Origin: Chara braunii
Lineage: Eukaryota > Streptophyta > Charophyceae > Charales > Characeae
Direction of reading: 5' to 3'
Length of the DNA stretch: 27,485 nucleotides
Assembly (NCBI GenBank): GCA_003427395.1
Contig: BFEA01000863.1
Coordinates: forward strand, 329,804 to 357,288
Part shown: positions 1-9,259 of the stretch, one piece after another
How the letters are laid out: each line of letters opens with the position of its first letter
Numbering within the stretch: the stretch's first letter is position 1
Position numbers and translations under genes: made by a program
The notes under the pieces: generated by a model
The model's input: the letters and a program-made list of their open reading frames with translations, nothing else
Told to the model about the DNA's origin: nothing
The model's database searches: none

Positions 1-1
1 G

Positions 2-625
2 TTCCATAACTTCTCCCTCTTCCACCCGCGCCCCTTCTATCTCGAGAATACATCTCTTCCACCATATAGTCCATAGGACACACCTTCTTCCCAAGCTGAA
101 CATATTCTCTTCGAAGATATTCTCCCGAATTTGCGGGTAGTGTCCCAGGAGTATAGCCCTCAAATCCCATGGCCATTCCGCACCGGGAACGATATGCCGC
201 CAGATCCTATCCCAGGTTCTCCACAGCAGTACTGACGCAGGGCACTGCAGAAAGATATGTTCAATAGTTTCAGCCCGCCTCCTCCCAGGGTAGCTCTGGA
301 GGCATTTTCGACACCATGGCAGCGCCTTCCCTTGTTGTTCTAGCCGGGTGTGGTCTATCAGCCAGTCGTTAGTAGGTAGACACCTGTGTTCTATTTGCCA
401 TTGGAGGGCAGAGATTTTTGCAGGTCTATACCTATAGTGTGCAAACCATCGAATAGGCTTGAGCAAGCTGCGATCAATGTTGAGATGGCGATACCATCTG
501 TCTTCCACCCGCTCTCGCAGCGCCCTCTTGGGTCTCACTACCCTGTTTTTGCTGAACCTGAATTTTACTGCACACTGAGTTTTGCCGAGCCTGGGTCCCA
601 TTGTAGTGTCTTTTGTGGTACTCAT
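2..625 (-). pseudogene. LINE ORF2 C-terminal fragment (zinc-finger region), cut by the left window edge
   Basis: An open minus-strand frame of 208 codons runs off the left edge without a stop. It is the part of a LINE ORF2 that lies after the reverse transcriptase. It contains a tract reading LPTNDWLIDHTRLEQQGK followed by a CX2CX14HX4C zinc-binding pattern: Cys codons at 311-313 and 302-304, His at 257-259, Cys at 242-244. This is the arrangement of the zf-RVT type domain found near the end of plant-type LINE ORF2 proteins. After it come Trp-rich segments (LWRTWDRIW, CVLWTIWWKR). The first in-frame ATG I can place is at 623-625, but this is an internal fragment, so it is not a true start. 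Upstream the frame enters a T-rich tract. The copy at 21.75-23.3 kb on the plus strand shares long stretches of the same protein sequence, so both belong to one family. Here the frame is intact; there it is broken. Confidence 0.8.
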
Positions 626-778
626 GGAAGTTACATCCAAGGGAAAAAGGAAAAAGAAGAAGGAAAAAAAGAAGAAACTTCCCTAACCCCATGATAGCCA
701 TCAGGTACATTGAATTTCTATGAGGGACTAGTGAGACTGGGCCCTCGGTGAGGGCTTCTGTCTGATGAAGAACAAATG

Positions 779-796
779 AAAAAAAAAAAAAAAAAA
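779..796 (+). repeat. poly-A tract (18 A)
   Basis: An uninterrupted run of 18 A on the plus strand. It could be the tail of a retroposed sequence to its left, but no plus-strand coding piece ends here and the neighbouring LINE fragment is on the other strand. It may be only a mononucleotide microsatellite. Confidence 0.85.
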
Positions 797-865
797 CAGC
801 CCTTATGCTGTGATCGCAGTCGGATACAGGACACTACAGTACTAGTGTGACTATGAGGTGAGTGA

Positions 866-1461
866 GGGTCGGACCCCCAGGAATGCAGAGAGGAAAAAAT
901 TTGCCGCAGAAGTGTTTCCGGGACCCCACACCTCGTGGAAAAGATTATGGAAAAGGCCGAAATGTCTTCCAAAAACCATATTCCGGGACCCCACAGCCCG
1001 CATTTAGTGGCCTGGAAGATCGCCTGTGGACGTTTTCACATCGTCCGCGGTCTGGAAAACGGCGAACAGAGGAAATCACGCCGCAAATTTGTGCCGAAAG
1101 CTGAGGTTGGTCCCCTGAGCCTTCTTGAACTTTTCCAAAACCAGGTCCCGTGGACGGACCACGGATTGTTCGTCCATGCATTGTCCCGCACCAGGTCCCG
1201 CACGTGCCGCCCCAAGTCACCCACATCCACTGGCACGGCCATTTCCTGAGGCCCACCCACGGCCTCCCGGACAATAACCACTTTCCTTTTTCGGACTTCA
1301 CCCACCAAACTTTCCTTTTATGGAAGAAAAAATACCGCTTTGAGCAAAACGCACTCCACGGCGGCGTCCCAGAAAAACCCTTTTCCAACTTTCCGAAAAC
1401 AACTTGTCCACTTTTCGTGGCCACACGTCATTTCCATCCACACCGCAGTGGGGTCCGACCC
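866..1461. mobile_element. candidate non-autonomous DNA transposon with 12-13 bp terminal inverted repeats
   Basis: The 13-mer agggtcggacccc at 865-877 recurs as its exact reverse complement at 1450-1462. The inner flanks of the two arms are weakly similar. If the ends are gggtcggacccc, the bases just outside are tga on both sides, which would be a 3-bp target duplication. The 596-bp interior has no convincing protein. It holds two copies of ttccgggaccccaca (about 915 and 980) and a third of a kilobase of GC-rich sequence. No transposase is present, so if real this is a MITE-like derivative. The arms are short and a chance palindrome pair cannot be excluded. Confidence 0.35.
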
Positions 1462-1671
1462 TGAGACGGTTACTTGCCCTGCGTGGAATACACCCTCTGC
1501 TTCGCTGGCAGGGCACCAGAAGGACACCAAAAGAGGATAAGTAAACAAAAACAACAGCAATCACGTTCCACACATAGCGGCCACATACATTCCTTAAAGG
1601 ACTGGTGTGACTTCGACCTCCGTGAGGGCCTTCCCGGACTGGCTTGATTCAAAGTTCTTAATTGTTCCCCT

Positions 1672-1687
1672 CCCCCCCCCCCCCCCC
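1672..1687 (+). repeat. poly-C tract (16 C)
   Basis: An uninterrupted run of 16 C, preceded by a further ccct. It is a mononucleotide run prone to sequencing and replication slippage. Confidence 0.9.
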
Positions 1688-1733
1688 TTCTCACCGCGGG
1701 CCCACAGGGTCCGAATCTTTTCTTTTTGGGTTA

Positions 1734-1905
1734 ACTTCGGCGCAGCTACGAAAACAGTTTGTAATTGCACTTCAGGCAATCCCGCGAATACAACACACCC
1801 CCACGCGACACCACCGGACCCGAAACGTAGGTCATATACATTCAGCATTACCGGCCCTTTTGCCTCAAGTGCAATTACAAACTCAAACCCTGACTGCGCC
1901 GTAGT
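1734..1905. repeat. long imperfect inverted repeat (foldback), arms 1734-1779 and 1860-1905
   Basis: The arm 1756-1779 is the reverse complement of 1860-1883 at 23 of 24 positions. Outside a 10-bp mismatched block, the outer arms 1734-1745 and 1894-1905 pair again at 11 of 12. The loop of about 80 bp (1780-1859) is unrelated sequence. As RNA or single-stranded DNA this would form a stem with one large internal loop. It contains no convincing ORF. Foldback MITE, remnant of a larger inverted duplication, or a small-RNA precursor are all possible. Confidence 0.75.
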
Positions 1906-2055
1906 TTTCTCTTTCTTTTTTATTTCTTTCCTGCCGAGCCTTCACTGGACCCCCGAAAAATGCGGTTGAATGTCATTTCCCACGGGGGACTACAGCTGTG
2001 AAAGGTAGTGGTGGTCTAATGTTAACATATTCATCTGGGCCAGGCAAGGATCTGC

Positions 2056-2117
2056 GTTGGGAAAACGAGGCTGAGAACCACTCGTGGTTGGGAAAACGAG
2101 GCTGGGAACCGCTCGTG
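2056..2117 (+). repeat. 31-bp tandem repeat, two copies
   Basis: Two adjacent 31-bp units begin gttgggaaaacgaggctg at 2056 and 2087 and differ at only two positions. No coding role is visible. Confidence 0.9.
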
Positions 2118-2627
2118 GTTTAAACGGGGTTAGCTCCATAAGACTCCATTGGCATAACGCGTTTTGCTAACAGCTTTATTTGGGTATATTCCTTTAGCCT
2201 CTTGATATGAGCCGTCTGATTTCCATGCACACACGGAGGCACATTCTATTGATCGATTGCAAAACAGAGAGACACGATCATCCTAACAAGGTGTATTGCA
2301 CAAAATGATAGAGGAGACACAGCACACGTATGTCATGGCTAACTGTCCAGTTGGGCCTATACTTAGTCTCTTGGGGCCTGCGCATAGTCCCACATAGTCC
2401 AGTGGGCCCTGGCGTCTTGTCTCTCTCTTCAAACTCTGCAGCCTGCAGAAGGGGCCCAGTGTCTTCCGATTCTAGAGTCCCGGTTCCTGGCCCCACTTAT
2501 CTGGATTCTCCTCTTTTTCTTTTTCTTTACTTTGTAACCTTAGGATCACCGCCTCGTTCCATTTAGGGAGGTGGCAGTCTGGTTCCTTTCCACCAACAAG
2601 TCATAAACAGAATGTAAACGGAATTAA
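2118..2627. other. non-coding stretch before LINE A; nothing recognised
   Basis: No ORF with recognisable content on either strand, no RNA gene and no obvious LTR end. There are several GGGCC/GGCCC-rich short palindromes between about 2,360 and 2,450. LINE A begins in the middle of its ORF2, so this block is probably the pre-insertion flank of a 5'-truncated LINE. Confidence 0.5.
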
Positions 2628-4502
2628 GTGAAACCCATGCCCAGGCTGCTCCTCGTTAATGCCAGGAGGTCCACTGCCCAACATAAGTTCAAAATGAACC
2701 TCTTCACCTCTGAAACCCCACACAGACCACCCCACGCCCGTGACACGCTGCTGGACACACTCCCATCTCTCCTGTCCACCCAGCAAAAGGAGGCCATTAG
2801 CGCACTTCTCACGAGTGGGGAGCTCCTGCAAGCCCTGCAGAAGATGGACAAAGAAAAAAACCCGGGCCTAGACTCTTTTCTTAAGGACTTCTGGCTCCGC
2901 TTCTGGGAAACGTTTGAAATGGATTTCACATATGTTCGGGCGGTCTACCGGGAAGTGACATTTGCAGGAATGTGAGGTCAAGGGGTCACCACACTCCTGT
3001 ACAAGAAAGGAGACAAGGAAGAGATCAGAAACTATCGGCCTAGAATCCTTCTCCGGGTCCCCTATAAGATCGTGACCAAAGTTTGGGCAAACAAGCTCCC
3101 TCCCCACCTGCCTCATCTTATTGACCCGGACGAATCTGGCTTCATGCCTTCTCAGGTACACGAGGCAACGTCTGGTGGAGGTGATTATTCTGTTCATCGA
3201 GTTTGAAAGGGCTTATGATCATGTAGATTGGGACTTCCTTGACTTGTGCCTTACAAAAATGAGCTTTAGCCCTCACTTTTGTAAGAGGGTTAACATATTC
3301 CACAGAACAGCTACCACAAATATGATGATGAATGGCCACCTCGCTCCCCCAATCTCCCTGCAACGGTCGGTAAGGCAATGTGACCCAATAAACCCTATGC
3401 TCTTTGTTTTGGTTATCGAAACTCTGACCTCAATGATTTGCTCTAACCCTGCCATAAAATGCATAGACATACCGGAAATTCGGCTCACCTTATTCCAGCA
3501 ATTTTCACCTCACTCTTTGCAGATGACCTTAGGGTCCTCTTTAAAGCCAACTACCAAAGATTGTGTGCGCTCACAGACATGATTCACCTCTTCAAAGTGG
3601 CGGCGGACATGAAAGTCAATTGGAGAACCAAAACTGAAGGGTGGTGGTTAAACTCGCCTAATCACCCACCGTCGGTTGACCCCCAGGTGACTTGGAAGTC
3701 GCAGGAAAGAGCAATAACTGTCCTAGGGGTGAATCTCATAGCGCTTGCCTCCCCCCAGAACCATGACGAAGGGATGGTCGACCTCGCAATAAGGCACACG
3801 GGGAACTGGAAAACGTCCCATTCCTCCCTTGTAGGCAGGGCCCTGACAATAAACAATGTCATCTTTGCTCTCATTTGGTATAATGTGGCCTTTTAGTGAC
3901 TCAACCGCAAAGAGCGCACACGGTTGAGACAAGCAGCCGCAGCTTACCTGTGGAAAAATGACCATGAACAGGCTTGATGTCTGAAACCCGTGGTGTGGGG
4001 CACTCTAACCCAATCGAGGTCCAGAGGGGGTTTAGGAATGATAGACCCAGATGAGCAACAGCATCCCGTGGCCCTGTACGCCCATATCTAAATCAGCTCC
4101 CCAGCCCCCGGGTTGGCCACGAACAGACTAGTGCACACACTGCAATGGATGACCAATTCCCACTGGTCTGTCCCGTCCCCCCCACGCACAGCTAGGGAGG
4201 GATCCCCAGAAAACCGGGGCAAGTGGGAGATCCGGACAGACCCCCTATGGCCACACCTCATCCACCTCTGGGGGGAAAGAGGACCCCGGCAGAAACTGGT
4301 ACCAATTAGGTGGGACGAGGTCTGGAGGCAACCCATATTTGGTAACCCTAAGATCCTTGATCACAGGGGGCAAACCACTCTCCCTCCACTTCGGCTCCCG
4401 GTCGCTACGATGGGGTCAAGAAAGGTCTCTATACCATGGGTCATCTCTGGGACTCCAAGACCTCCAAATGGTGGGCTGAGCAAGAGCTCTGCAACCAGGT
4501 AA
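2628..4502 (+). pseudogene. LINE A reverse transcriptase remnant (ORF2)
   Basis: The fragment starts in the segment before the catalytic core (SGELLQALQKMDKEKNPG, matching the usual K-x-PG-x-D block). It passes a TGA at 2973-2975, then reads LLYKKGDKEEIRNYRP and the following HLIDPDESGFMPS, which are reverse-transcriptase blocks 1 and 2. A frameshift near 3,160 leads to block A, LFIEFERAYDHVDWDFL, in which the expected first catalytic Asp is Glu (GAG at 3199-3201). RSVRQCDPINP is block B, with Gly changed to Cys. After another frameshift near 3,490 block C is FADD (3516-3527). The same frame continues, with stops at 3894-3899 and two further ones by 4,091, through NW-x5-EGWWLN to the linker motif RQPIFGN (ends 4346). 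Two catalytic-block substitutions plus several breaks make it non-functional. Confidence 0.85.
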
Positions 4503-5829
4503 GACGATTATGCAACATGGCAGAAGAGCTGCAGGCAATTCAGCAGGCCATCACCCTGCGTGGGTGTTGGAACCTAGGAAAGGCCCATCAGTACAGCAGG
4601 AGGACTGGGTGACTGCTCCGGAACACGGGCCAGTTCCCATGGTAGTATATGAAATCACAACCATTCAAGGTGACCGGGCTCATCTTCAGGCCTACCATCT
4701 TCTTCTCCCTGGTGACAGGTGGTCCAAGATGCTCAGAGAGGAGGAACTGGATTGCCACCACCTCCGATCAAACCTCGTGAGAATCAGGACCTTTCTCGGT
4801 AACAACAATGACATCTTTGTATTCGAACCTGCTATCCTCATCTGCCAGTTTCCCTTTGACCCAATAGAACGGGAGTGGAATTTGGGAGGGTAGAGGAAGA
4901 TGCAGCTCTGGCAATACGTCGTGAAAGGGGGGTATAGAGCAGCAGGGAAAACTGCCTTCTATGGATACCATAATCAGACAATGGGCAAGAGACTCCCCGC
5001 TCACCCCCGACAACTTCAGGACCTTTAGATGGACATCTTACTCTCACATCAGACCCACGAACCTGAAGAGCCCTACAATGGCAGATCATTCACCGATGCC
5101 TTCCCACTCCTGACTTCCTAACAACTAGAACAAACCTGGAAGAGAGAGGCTTGCTGTCCCCACTGTGTACATTCTGTGGCACATTGGCACCCAAAAGGAG
5201 AGCCACCCTCGAGCTGTGCCCCCTGGATTGCCCAACGGTGACTCAACTGTGGGGCTCGTGGGATGCAGCATGGCACTACCTCACTGGCCCTCACCTGCCA
5301 TGGGACACCAAAGCTCTCCTGCTAGGTGATATCTCACCACATTGGGGCCACTGGTCCACCTTTATGATAAATCTCTTCAAGCCCACAAGACTGACTGTAC
5401 TTGTGGCTGACCTTAATGTGGTGCCGGCATTAACTCCGCCGACACACATACGGCTACATCCAGGCCAGGGCATCTATAGCTGAGACCATAACCTCTAACA
5501 CCCATGCAGCCTGGAAGGAGCTGCAACAAATGCTTCGAAATGAGCCAGATGTACCCCAGCAGGCGGAACTTTCAGCAAACTTCTGTTCCATATGGGTAGA
5601 CAAGGACTCTTGGCTCTGCGAACTTGACCAACGGAACAACCTAATCTGGAAACCCTGGCTAGCCACCGAGAGGCATTGGGAATGGCTGCTGCGTCAGCAT
5701 TTCACAATCTCCAACTGCATCACTAACTTTGTGCTAGTCCCCGACCAGCCTCTGCCATTTGCCATTCCCTCCCAAGATGCCTTGCACGCCTCACCTCCCC
5801 CGCTCGGCAACCCTCAAACCCGCCCCTAA
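4503..5829 (+). pseudogene. LINE A ORF2 C-terminal region (zf-RVT remnant and tail)
   Basis: Frame-shifted continuation of ORF2. The segment near 5,100-5,250 reads LPTPDFLTTRTNLEERGLL, then CTFC and LELCPLDCP. This is the zinc-finger region, but the position expected to be His is Leu, so the metal site looks broken. A Trp-rich stretch (LWGSWDAAWHYL) follows, as in the other LINE copies in this window. The last readable piece, from about 5,455 to 5,829, contains RASIAETITSNTHAAWKEL and DQRNNLIWKPWLATERHW and ends at a TAA/TGA-rich area. At least three frame changes are needed to read the whole tract. Confidence 0.75.
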
Positions 5830-6249
5830 ACCCCTCACTAAAACCGCAAAACTCGGACTGCCAGTCAGGTGAGGACAGCCCCAAAGTGACCGAAGAGCGT
5901 ACACGAGGACAAATATGTGGACAAGTGGCATTATCTTCAGAATACTGGCCTTCTGGCTGTGACATACAGGCACCTAATAATGTGAATAGAAGGGGAGATA
6001 ACTATCCCCACCCATATCAGTGTAAACTCACAGATGGTGTTGAACTTTAGGTCACATACGGCTATTATGATCATGCCTTCCATGACGGACTGACTGCGCT
6101 AGCGCCGACCGGTAAGCGTGTTTCATTGCGCTAACTACCACATCCGCACGCCCACGAGTTTCCTTCAACCGGCACGAAATTTTGCCCCGCGCATGCCATC
6201 TCCCTTTCGGACACGAAAACGATAGGCGGGAAAGATCACGCTGCTCCTC
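5830..6249. other. spacer between LINE A and the LINE B leader; nothing recognised
   Basis: No recognisable ORF or RNA gene. It contains a short dyad (ggggagata/tatcccc near 5,990-6,008) and a CpG-rich patch at 6,090-6,200. It probably holds the 3' untranslated part of LINE A and the point at which LINE B inserted, but neither boundary can be fixed. Confidence 0.4.
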
Positions 6250-6269
6250 GCCACGCCTTCGGGCGTGGC
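6250..6269. other. perfect 8-bp hairpin with TTCG loop
   Basis: gccacgcc-TTCG-ggcgtggc forms a perfect 8-bp GC-rich stem capped by a UUCG tetraloop, an exceptionally stable RNA hairpin. It sits just before the purine-rich leader of LINE B and could lie at or near the 5' end of the LINE B transcript. That role is inferred from position only. Confidence 0.7.
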
Positions 6270-6279
6270 TATTCTCGAC

Positions 6280-7380
6280 AAGAGACAAGAAAGATGGGTG
6301 AAGACGGGGGAGGAAGAGAAGAAGTGAGAAGCAATGAGCAAAAGGAGAGAAGCGTAGGGCATCTAAGTTAAGGAAAAGACAACAGACGCGAGGAAAAGGA
6401 GAAGGAAAACGAGCTGATTTCTCCGGAGAAGGAAAGGAGAAAAGCAAAAAAAAAAAAAAGGAAAGGAAAGGAGGAAAGCAAAGAGAAAGGAAAGGAAGTT
6501 CAGCCAAGGGTAAGAGGAGACAACAGATGGGGATGGGACAAAGAGACCTTCTTCTCAAAGGATAGGCAAGGGGAGGGCGCACGGGAACACACTCAGGAAC
6601 GAGCAAGGGGAAGGCGAGTAAAAGACAGAAGGGAGGAAACGACAAACTGGGCTATTCAAGGCAAGGGAAGGGAAGCAAAGAGCGGGACGGAACAACGTGA
6701 CTTTTTCCTAAAGATAGGCAAGGTGAGGTTGCACGGAAACACACTCAAGAACGAGCCAGGAGAAGAATCACAGAACCAGGAAAGGTCACGAGGGGTCAGC
6801 GGGATCGGAGGTAAGAAGAACAACACGCGCCGACGAGCAATCCTCCCAAATAAGGTAAGAGACGGAGGTCGAGCACACCCCTTTTTTTGAAGATCGGAAG
6901 AATCATGACGACAACAAATCTATGAAGGCGTGGACAAAGACAGCAAGGAACTTTGAAGAACACAGCGCGAGGAATAGACTTGTGATTTAGACAAGTGTAG
7001 ACAACAACGGAGAACGGGAAGGGGGATTACGAGACAAAATAGGAAAGTAGCGGAGCAATACCGAGGTAGAAACGAACGACGAATAAAACCGAAAAACTAG
7101 GGATCAAAGAAAGACGTACATGTAGACAGGGATAGGGCAGGTCATATACCGCGGATTAGATGCAAAGAGAGAGGAAGGGTAAAATAAAAGACCAACCAGG
7201 TGAAAAGACCAAGGAAACGAGAAAGGGAAGAAACTCGTTAGGGCGGAATAACCAGAGATGGGCACAGGGAGAAAAATAAGGGAATTATCAAAATAGGAAA
7301 TGTCCGCTATTCCAGGAGGGGAATAAGAACGAAGTAGGAGAAAAGGGAACTAGAGTACACAACACAGCAATAGGAGCCGA
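6280..7380 (+). repeat. purine-rich leader, probable LINE B 5' untranslated region
   Basis: About 1.1 kb in which the plus strand is dominated by A and G. No credible ORF exists; long frames on the minus strand are only translated polypyrimidine (Ser/Pro/Leu/Phe). The block contains a diverged direct repeat with an offset of about 152 bp: gataggcaagg at 6561 and gataggcaagg at 6713, each followed by a similar stretch ending in cacactcaRgaacgagc. LINE 5' untranslated regions are often built of such monomers and act as internal promoters, and the same strand bias continues into LINE B ORF1. That makes a LINE B leader the best reading. Confidence 0.45.
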
Positions 7381-8136
7381 GGGAGCCTTCAGGAAAAGCC
7401 CATCCGTTGCTCACGGGTTTCCGCATACACAGTTCCCAGTACACGGATAAATTCCTCCACTAGTAATCAAAATCCGCCAAAGCATCGTATCACTTCCCAC
7501 TGAGCACATCCTGAGTCCTTTTTCATTGGTCACCGGCAACCATCGCGAATTATTACCCCTTTCCTTTTTGACAGGAAAGACCCTGCCCTGATATTGAACA
7601 ACTAGCATCGAGTATTTCAAATTTTATTTCCGATCCTTCGAGGTGAAACGCTCGTTCCCCAGGTTGGGAGGGAAAACGCTGCCCGAGTTTCCCACCTTGG
7701 CTCTAGTTATTATTTTTTGGAGAAATTCTTTTGGCTCCTGATTTTTTCACCTTTGCCCTAGCTACTATTTCAAGAGGAATTCTCTTGACACCATATTCAT
7801 TCCTCCTTTTTCACATTACCCCTCAGAGCGGGGAAGGGAAACTCCGTTCGATTTTTCGCCGCACTTTTGTTCAAATTCTTTATTATTTAATCCATTCATG
7901 TATTTATTGAATCATTACTCAAGCCGCTGGAAAAGTCGACAGCCAGAGAGTGGCAACGAGGTGACGTTCCCCAGTTTCCCTCGCTAGAGGAACGATCACT
8001 TCCATCCGAACGAAGACCCGATCCCCAGGAGGGGAGGGTCAACCCTGCCAAAATTTTCAATAAACATCCACTGCCAGGGAACCAAGAAGGTCTTCTCATC
8101 CTCGGCCAAAGTCAGTACTCATGAGGGAGGAAAAAG
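7381..8136. other. AT-rich non-coding stretch before LINE B ORF1
   Basis: Pyrimidine-rich, with no recognisable ORF. Between 7,695 and 7,806 two diverged copies of a roughly 56-bp unit (ctctagttattatttt / ccctagctactattt, each followed by a gaa-ttct element) stand in tandem. The compositional change from the purine-rich block at about 7,380 is abrupt, so a separate insertion or a composite 5' untranslated region is possible. Confidence 0.45.
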
Positions 8137-9171
8137 ATGGAGGGCATGGGAATCGAAACCCATAATTGGTTGGGAGAACAAACAAAAACGGAACTGGTCA
8201 AGACAGTGATACTGATCGAAGTGGAAGAGAACAAAAGAGAAGAGGTGGTGGTTTATGAGTATCCGAAGCAACACATACCAAAGTTGGATGAATTCCATGA
8301 AAAACATGCAGTCCTTTTTACATTCTCTCGGAAAAGTCAAGAGTTGAACTACCCGACCAAGCTCAAATGGATGTGGGAGAAGTTGAAAAGCTTGGAATCC
8401 ATCCAGAGGGTTGAACCAAAGGTCTCTTTTCATCCACGAACCATGAACGTGATCATGGTCCTTTGCAAAGACCCAACCTACGCAGACTTCTTGAGGAACA
8501 AAACATTCACATGTAATTCCTCAGTAGTCACAGTCCATCCATGGAAACCAGACACTCCTTTCCAAATGACCCCCTCCATGTTCAGACAATCCTTGATGAA
8601 AACGTACTTCCGGATTCAGTTTGATAATGTGCTCGAGGGTTTGCACGGGGGAATCGAACAAACATTGCAGATGGAATACGACCAATTCAAGGTCGTGCAT
8701 TGGATCATAGCAACTCCAGATTTCTGGGTCCCACAACACAGCACAAAGACTGTGTGCCTAGATTTGGGAAACGACATCCCACCACAGTTACGAGACTACT
8801 GTTTTTTTGTAGAGAGGGACAAAACAATCAAAGTGTCAATCTCCTCCAAAAGCAACTCATTATGCTTCAAATGCAGACAACGAGGGTACTTGGGAACTAA
8901 CCCAAGATGCCTGAAGAATGTGGAGACAACCAAGCCCAAAGTACTGAGACAAACAAGCTTGGGAGAAGTGGAAGGGGAACCGGGCTTTTGGTACGTGAGA
9001 AACTCCCAGTATATTGGGTGGGTCTTTAATGACAACCTCCCAAACCCAGATTGGGTCTGGGTATTGGAGGGAGAACCTACGCCGAGGCCTGATGTCTACC
9101 CTCCACCGGACAGCAGATGGCACATGATGAAGATGGAAAAAAGTCAGCAAAAATATTCACCAGGGATCTAG
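8137..9171 (+). CDS. LINE B ORF1, gag-like RNA-binding protein with zinc knuckle
   Basis: A 344-codon open frame, the longest intact ORF of LINE B. ORF1 proteins of LINEs bind the element RNA and form the ribonucleoprotein used in retrotransposition. The distal part has a knuckle-like cluster, CFKCRQRGYLGTNPRC, with Cys at 243, 246 and 258. The place of the usual His (251) is Tyr, and the spacing to the last Cys is longer than the classical CX2CX4HX4C. The part before it (about 60-220) is typical of plant-type LINE gag proteins, with many aromatic residues and a VCLDL-x-DIPPQLRDYC stretch. The frame probably once continued: after an A6 run near 9,135 another frame reads ERMQEEGCLKDLITDL up to a stop at about 9,262, which suggests a 1-nt slip. 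Start chosen at the first ATG that gives this frame. Confidence 0.75.
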   Translation: MEGMGIETHNWLGEQTKTELVKTVILIEVEENKREEVVVYEYPKQHIPKLDEFHEKHAVLFTFSRKSQELNYPTKLKWMWEKLKSLESIQRVEPKVSFHPRTMNVIMVLCKDPTYADFLRNKTFTCNSSVVTVHPWKPDTPFQMTPSMFRQSLMKTYFRIQFDNVLEGLHGGIEQTLQMEYDQFKVVHWIIATPDFWVPQHSTKTVCLDLGNDIPPQLRDYCFFVERDKTIKVSISSKSNSLCFKCRQRGYLGTNPRCLKNVETTKPKVLRQTSLGEVEGEPGFWYVRNSQYIGWVFNDNLPNPDWVWVLEGEPTPRPDVYPPPDSRWHMMKMEKSQQKYSPGI

Positions 9172-9259
9172 TCCTGAACCTAGAAAGAATGCAAGAAGAG
9201 GGTTGCCTGAAGGATCTGATCACTGACCTGAACGGAACCGGGGAGATGGTAGAGAAAGA

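Larger units (their letters stand above)
725..1629 (+). repeat. three related 31-34 bp segments (722-755, 838-868, 1596-1629)
   Basis: Three short segments share the pattern ggACTrGTGwGACT...GTGAGGG. By hand, the first and third match at about 26 of 34 positions without gaps, and the second and third at about 23 of 31. They lie in the same orientation on both sides of the candidate inverted-repeat element at 866-1461. They may be remnants of a duplicated flank or of repeated insertions of one small element. Confidence 0.4.
2628..5829 (+). mobile_element. LINE A: 5'-truncated, decayed non-LTR retrotransposon
   Basis: A run of plus-strand fragments in two alternating frames reads, in order, as the pre-reverse-transcriptase segment, the reverse transcriptase, a linker with the RQPIFGN motif, the zinc-finger region and a C-terminal Trp-rich tail of a LINE ORF2. 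No ORF1 and no endonuclease are present, so the copy is truncated at the 5' side, as is common for target-primed reverse transcription. Stops and frameshifts are frequent. It is GC-rich, whereas LINE B is A-rich on its sense strand, so the two are different families or of very different age. I could not define the 3' end or a target duplication. Confidence 0.8.

Noticed and set aside
474-710. 78-codon minus-strand frame with a hydrophobic, signal-peptide-like start
   Set aside because: The Leu/Phe-rich start is translated from a T-rich microsatellite, and the rest is out of frame with the LINE protein that occupies the same bases.
762-768. ctgatga, the core of a hammerhead ribozyme
   Set aside because: No matching stem II/GAAA core and stem III could be formed with the flanks; a single heptamer is expected by chance.
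945-1424. 159-codon minus-strand frame
   Set aside because: GC-rich sequence inside the candidate TIR element; overlapping frames on both strands are similarly long and none shows a recognisable motif.
6052-6645. 197-codon minus-strand frame
   Set aside because: It is the translation of a polypyrimidine strand (Ser/Pro/Leu/Phe repeats) with no domain; the low complexity explains the absence of stops.
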